A stretch of DNA of 7,332 bases from Candidatus Latescibacterota bacterium (GTDB lineage: Bacteria > Latescibacterota > UBA2968 > GCA-2709665): assembly GCA_030746455.1 (NCBI GenBank), contig JASLMQ010000662.1, positions 1 through 7,332 on the forward strand. The letters run 5' to 3'. Shown here piece after piece: positions 6,033 to 7,332 of this stretch. The position numbers were made by a program, and so were the translations under genes. The notes below the pieces were generated by a model. That model was not told the DNA's origin. It did no database searches and was given only the letters and a program-made list of their open reading frames with translations. Numbering within the stretch: position 1 is the first letter of the stretch; each line of letters opens with the position of its first letter.

Positions 6033-7205
6033 CTACCGGTCTATCTCCCCGAGCACGATATCGAGGCTACCGACAATCGCCACGATGTCGGCCACGAAGG
6101 CGCCCCTGCTGATTTCCTGGAAGGCGCTCATCGCGGTGAAACACGGGGACTTGACCTTCACCCTGTAGGGGATGTTCTTGCCCCCGCTGATCACGTAGAC
6201 CCCCAGCTCGCCTCGGGGGGTCTCGGTCCGCGTGTAGGCCTCGGCCTCCTTCGGTGTGCGCACGTTCTTGGGGACCGCCTTGTGCACGTCCCCCTCCGGC
6301 AGCTGATCGAGCGCCTGCTTCACGATCCGGGCGCTTTCCGCCATCTCCCGGATCCGAACCATGTACCGGTCCCAGCAGTCCCCGACCGTTCCCACCTCTC
6401 CGGCCCCACAGGGGATATCGAACTCGAACCGATCGTAGATCGAATACGGGTCGTCCCTGCGCAGGTCCCACCTGACCCCCGAGCCCCTCAGATTGGGACC
6501 CGTCACATTGTAGGAGTAGGCCGCCTCCAGAGGCAGGACCCCGACGTTGGCGGTCCGCTCGATGAAGATCTTGTTGTGGGAGAGGAGGTCGTTGTACTCG
6601 GTGATCTTGTCACCGAAGCCATCGAGAAAGGCGCGGGACCGGTCGACGAACTCCGGCGGGATGTCGTGGGACACCCCCCCGACCCACATGTAGTTGTATA
6701 GCAGCCGAGCCCCGCAGGTCATCTCGAACAGGTCCAGGATCTCCTCGCGCTCCCGGAACCCGAACAGGAAGGGCGTGAATGCGCCTAGGTCCATCCCATA
6801 GGTCCCGAAGGACACCAGGTGGCTGGCGATCCGGTTCAGCTCCGCCATGATCACGCGCAGGTACTCGACCCGCTCGGGGAGCTCGATCTCCATCAGTTCC
6901 TCGACGGCCAGCACGTAGCCCAGGGCGTTGTTCATCGAGGCCAGATAGTCCATCCGGTCCGTGAACGGCACGACCTGCGGATAGGTGACGTTCTCGGCGT
7001 GTTTCTCGAAGCAGCGGTGCAGATAGCCGATGCGGGGGATCGCGTCATCGACGATCTCGCCGTCGGTCACCAGCTCCAGGCGCAGCACGCCATGCGTGCT
7101 GGGATGCTGCGGACCCATGTTGAGCGTCATCGCCTCGCTCTTGAGGTCCCCTGCCTGTCCCGGCGTGTCCTTCGCCGCCACAGCCCTCTCCCGCGCATCC
7201 GCCAT
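6033..7205 (-). CDS. nuoD: NADH-quinone oxidoreductase subunit D (49 kDa, quinone-site subunit)
   Basis: The product is 390 aa, close to the usual length for an unfused NuoD. It forms the quinone reduction pocket of complex I with NuoB and NuoH at the base of the hydrophilic arm. The fold derives from the large subunit of NiFe hydrogenases, without the metal ligands. The N-terminal hairpin motif GPQHPSTHG carries H34 and H38. DRMDYLASMNN carries Y87, and D139 lies in YGMDLGAF. From memory these match the quinone-contacting residues of Thermus Nqo4 and even share its numbering. The C-terminus TPRGELGVY ... ADIVAIVGSLDIVLGEIDR is typical. The ATG at 7205 is chosen because a GAGG lies 8 nt upstream and because the first conserved segment starts about 25 residues later, as in relatives. 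nuoC precedes it by 3 nt and nuoH follows directly, with no nuoE, nuoF or nuoG between. Nothing suggests damage. Confidence 0.97.
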   Translation of the reverse strand: MADARERAVAAKDTPGQAGDLKSEAMTLNMGPQHPSTHGVLRLELVTDGEIVDDAIPRIGYLHRCFEKHAENVTYPQVVPFTDRMDYLASMNNALGYVLAVEELMEIELPERVEYLRVIMAELNRIASHLVSFGTYGMDLGAFTPFLFGFREREEILDLFEMTCGARLLYNYMWVGGVSHDIPPEFVDRSRAFLDGFGDKITEYNDLLSHNKIFIERTANVGVLPLEAAYSYNVTGPNLRGSGVRWDLRRDDPYSIYDRFEFDIPCGAGEVGTVGDCWDRYMVRIREMAESARIVKQALDQLPEGDVHKAVPKNVRTPKEAEAYTRTETPRGELGVYVISGGKNIPYRVKVKSPCFTAMSAFQEISRGAFVADIVAIVGSLDIVLGEIDR

Positions 7206-7208
7206 AGC

Positions 7209-7332
7209 CTATACCTCGACCTTCATATCTCGGTAGGTCTCCTGGACCTTGTAGTCCTTCCTCAACGGGAACCCTTCCCAGTCCTCCGGGCAGAGGATGC
7301 GAGTCAGGTCGCTGTGGCCGTCGAACACGATG
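7209..7332 (-). CDS. nuoC: NADH-quinone oxidoreductase subunit C, 3' end only
   Basis: This is the last 40 codons of a gene that enters from the right edge and ends in TAG at 7211-7209. NuoC (30 kDa subunit, Nqo5/NdhJ family) sits in the hydrophilic arm of complex I and packs against NuoD near the quinone site; it carries no cofactor. The visible tail contains [22 protein letters not shown] and a closing KVEV. The xGxPLRKDY signature is the family's C-terminal hallmark and makes the call firm despite the short length. The stop lies 3 nt before the nuoD start, and the nuoD ribosome binding site falls inside the last codons, so the two are probably translationally coupled. C and D are separate genes here, unlike the fused nuoCD of E. 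coli. The N-terminal part is outside the window. Confidence 0.9.
   Translation of the reverse strand, partial: IVFDGHSDLTRILCPEDWEGFPLRKDYKVQETYRDMKVEV

Noticed and set aside
1..7332. A hidden novel system (defence, mobile element, CRISPR or biosynthetic genes)
   Set aside because: Essentially all sequence is accounted for by complex I genes in close order. No inverted or direct repeats typical of mobile DNA and no repeat array were seen, and no gene-free gap exceeds about 101 nt.

Overview
The window holds one contiguous stretch of a respiratory complex I (NADH-quinone oxidoreductase, type I) operon, all on the minus strand. Read 5'->3' along the transcript, the order is nuoC (3' end only, cut by the right edge), nuoD, nuoH, nuoI, nuoJ, nuoK, nuoL and nuoM (5' part only, cut by the left edge). 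No mobile element, CRISPR array, tRNA, rRNA or non-Nuo gene was found. The DNA is GC-rich with strong G/C bias at third codon positions, which produces long false ORFs on the opposite strand.

Layout, right to left: nuoC ends at 7209 and nuoD starts 3 nt later. nuoD (peripheral arm, quinone-site subunit) is followed after a short gap by nuoH (membrane anchor, quinone chamber). An 85-nt spacer precedes nuoI (two 4Fe-4S clusters), and 21 nt later comes nuoJ. nuoJ and nuoK overlap by 4 nt (ATGA). A 58-nt spacer leads to nuoL (distal antiporter-like pump with the lateral helix). A 101-nt spacer with possible stem-loops leads to nuoM (second antiporter-like pump). nuoA and nuoB are expected beyond the right edge and nuoN beyond the left edge, but neither is visible.

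Together these genes encode the quinone-binding junction (C, D, H, I) and most of the proton-pumping membrane arm (J, K, L, M). The electron-input genes nuoE, nuoF and nuoG are missing from their usual place between nuoD and nuoH. NuoI has features that recall cyanobacterial/plastid NdhI. The machine could therefore be an 11-subunit, ferredoxin- or alternative-donor-type complex I, or the EFG module could lie elsewhere in the genome. The window cannot decide between these.

The source is a GC-rich bacterium with separate nuoC and nuoD genes, unlike the fused nuoCD of E. coli. The protein style recalls Gemmatimonadota, FCB-group or related environmental lineages, but this is an impression from memory and is weakly supported. 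The key proton-channel and quinone-site residues checked are intact, so all genes look functional. I see no evidence of an undescribed system; the notable points are variations on complex I.
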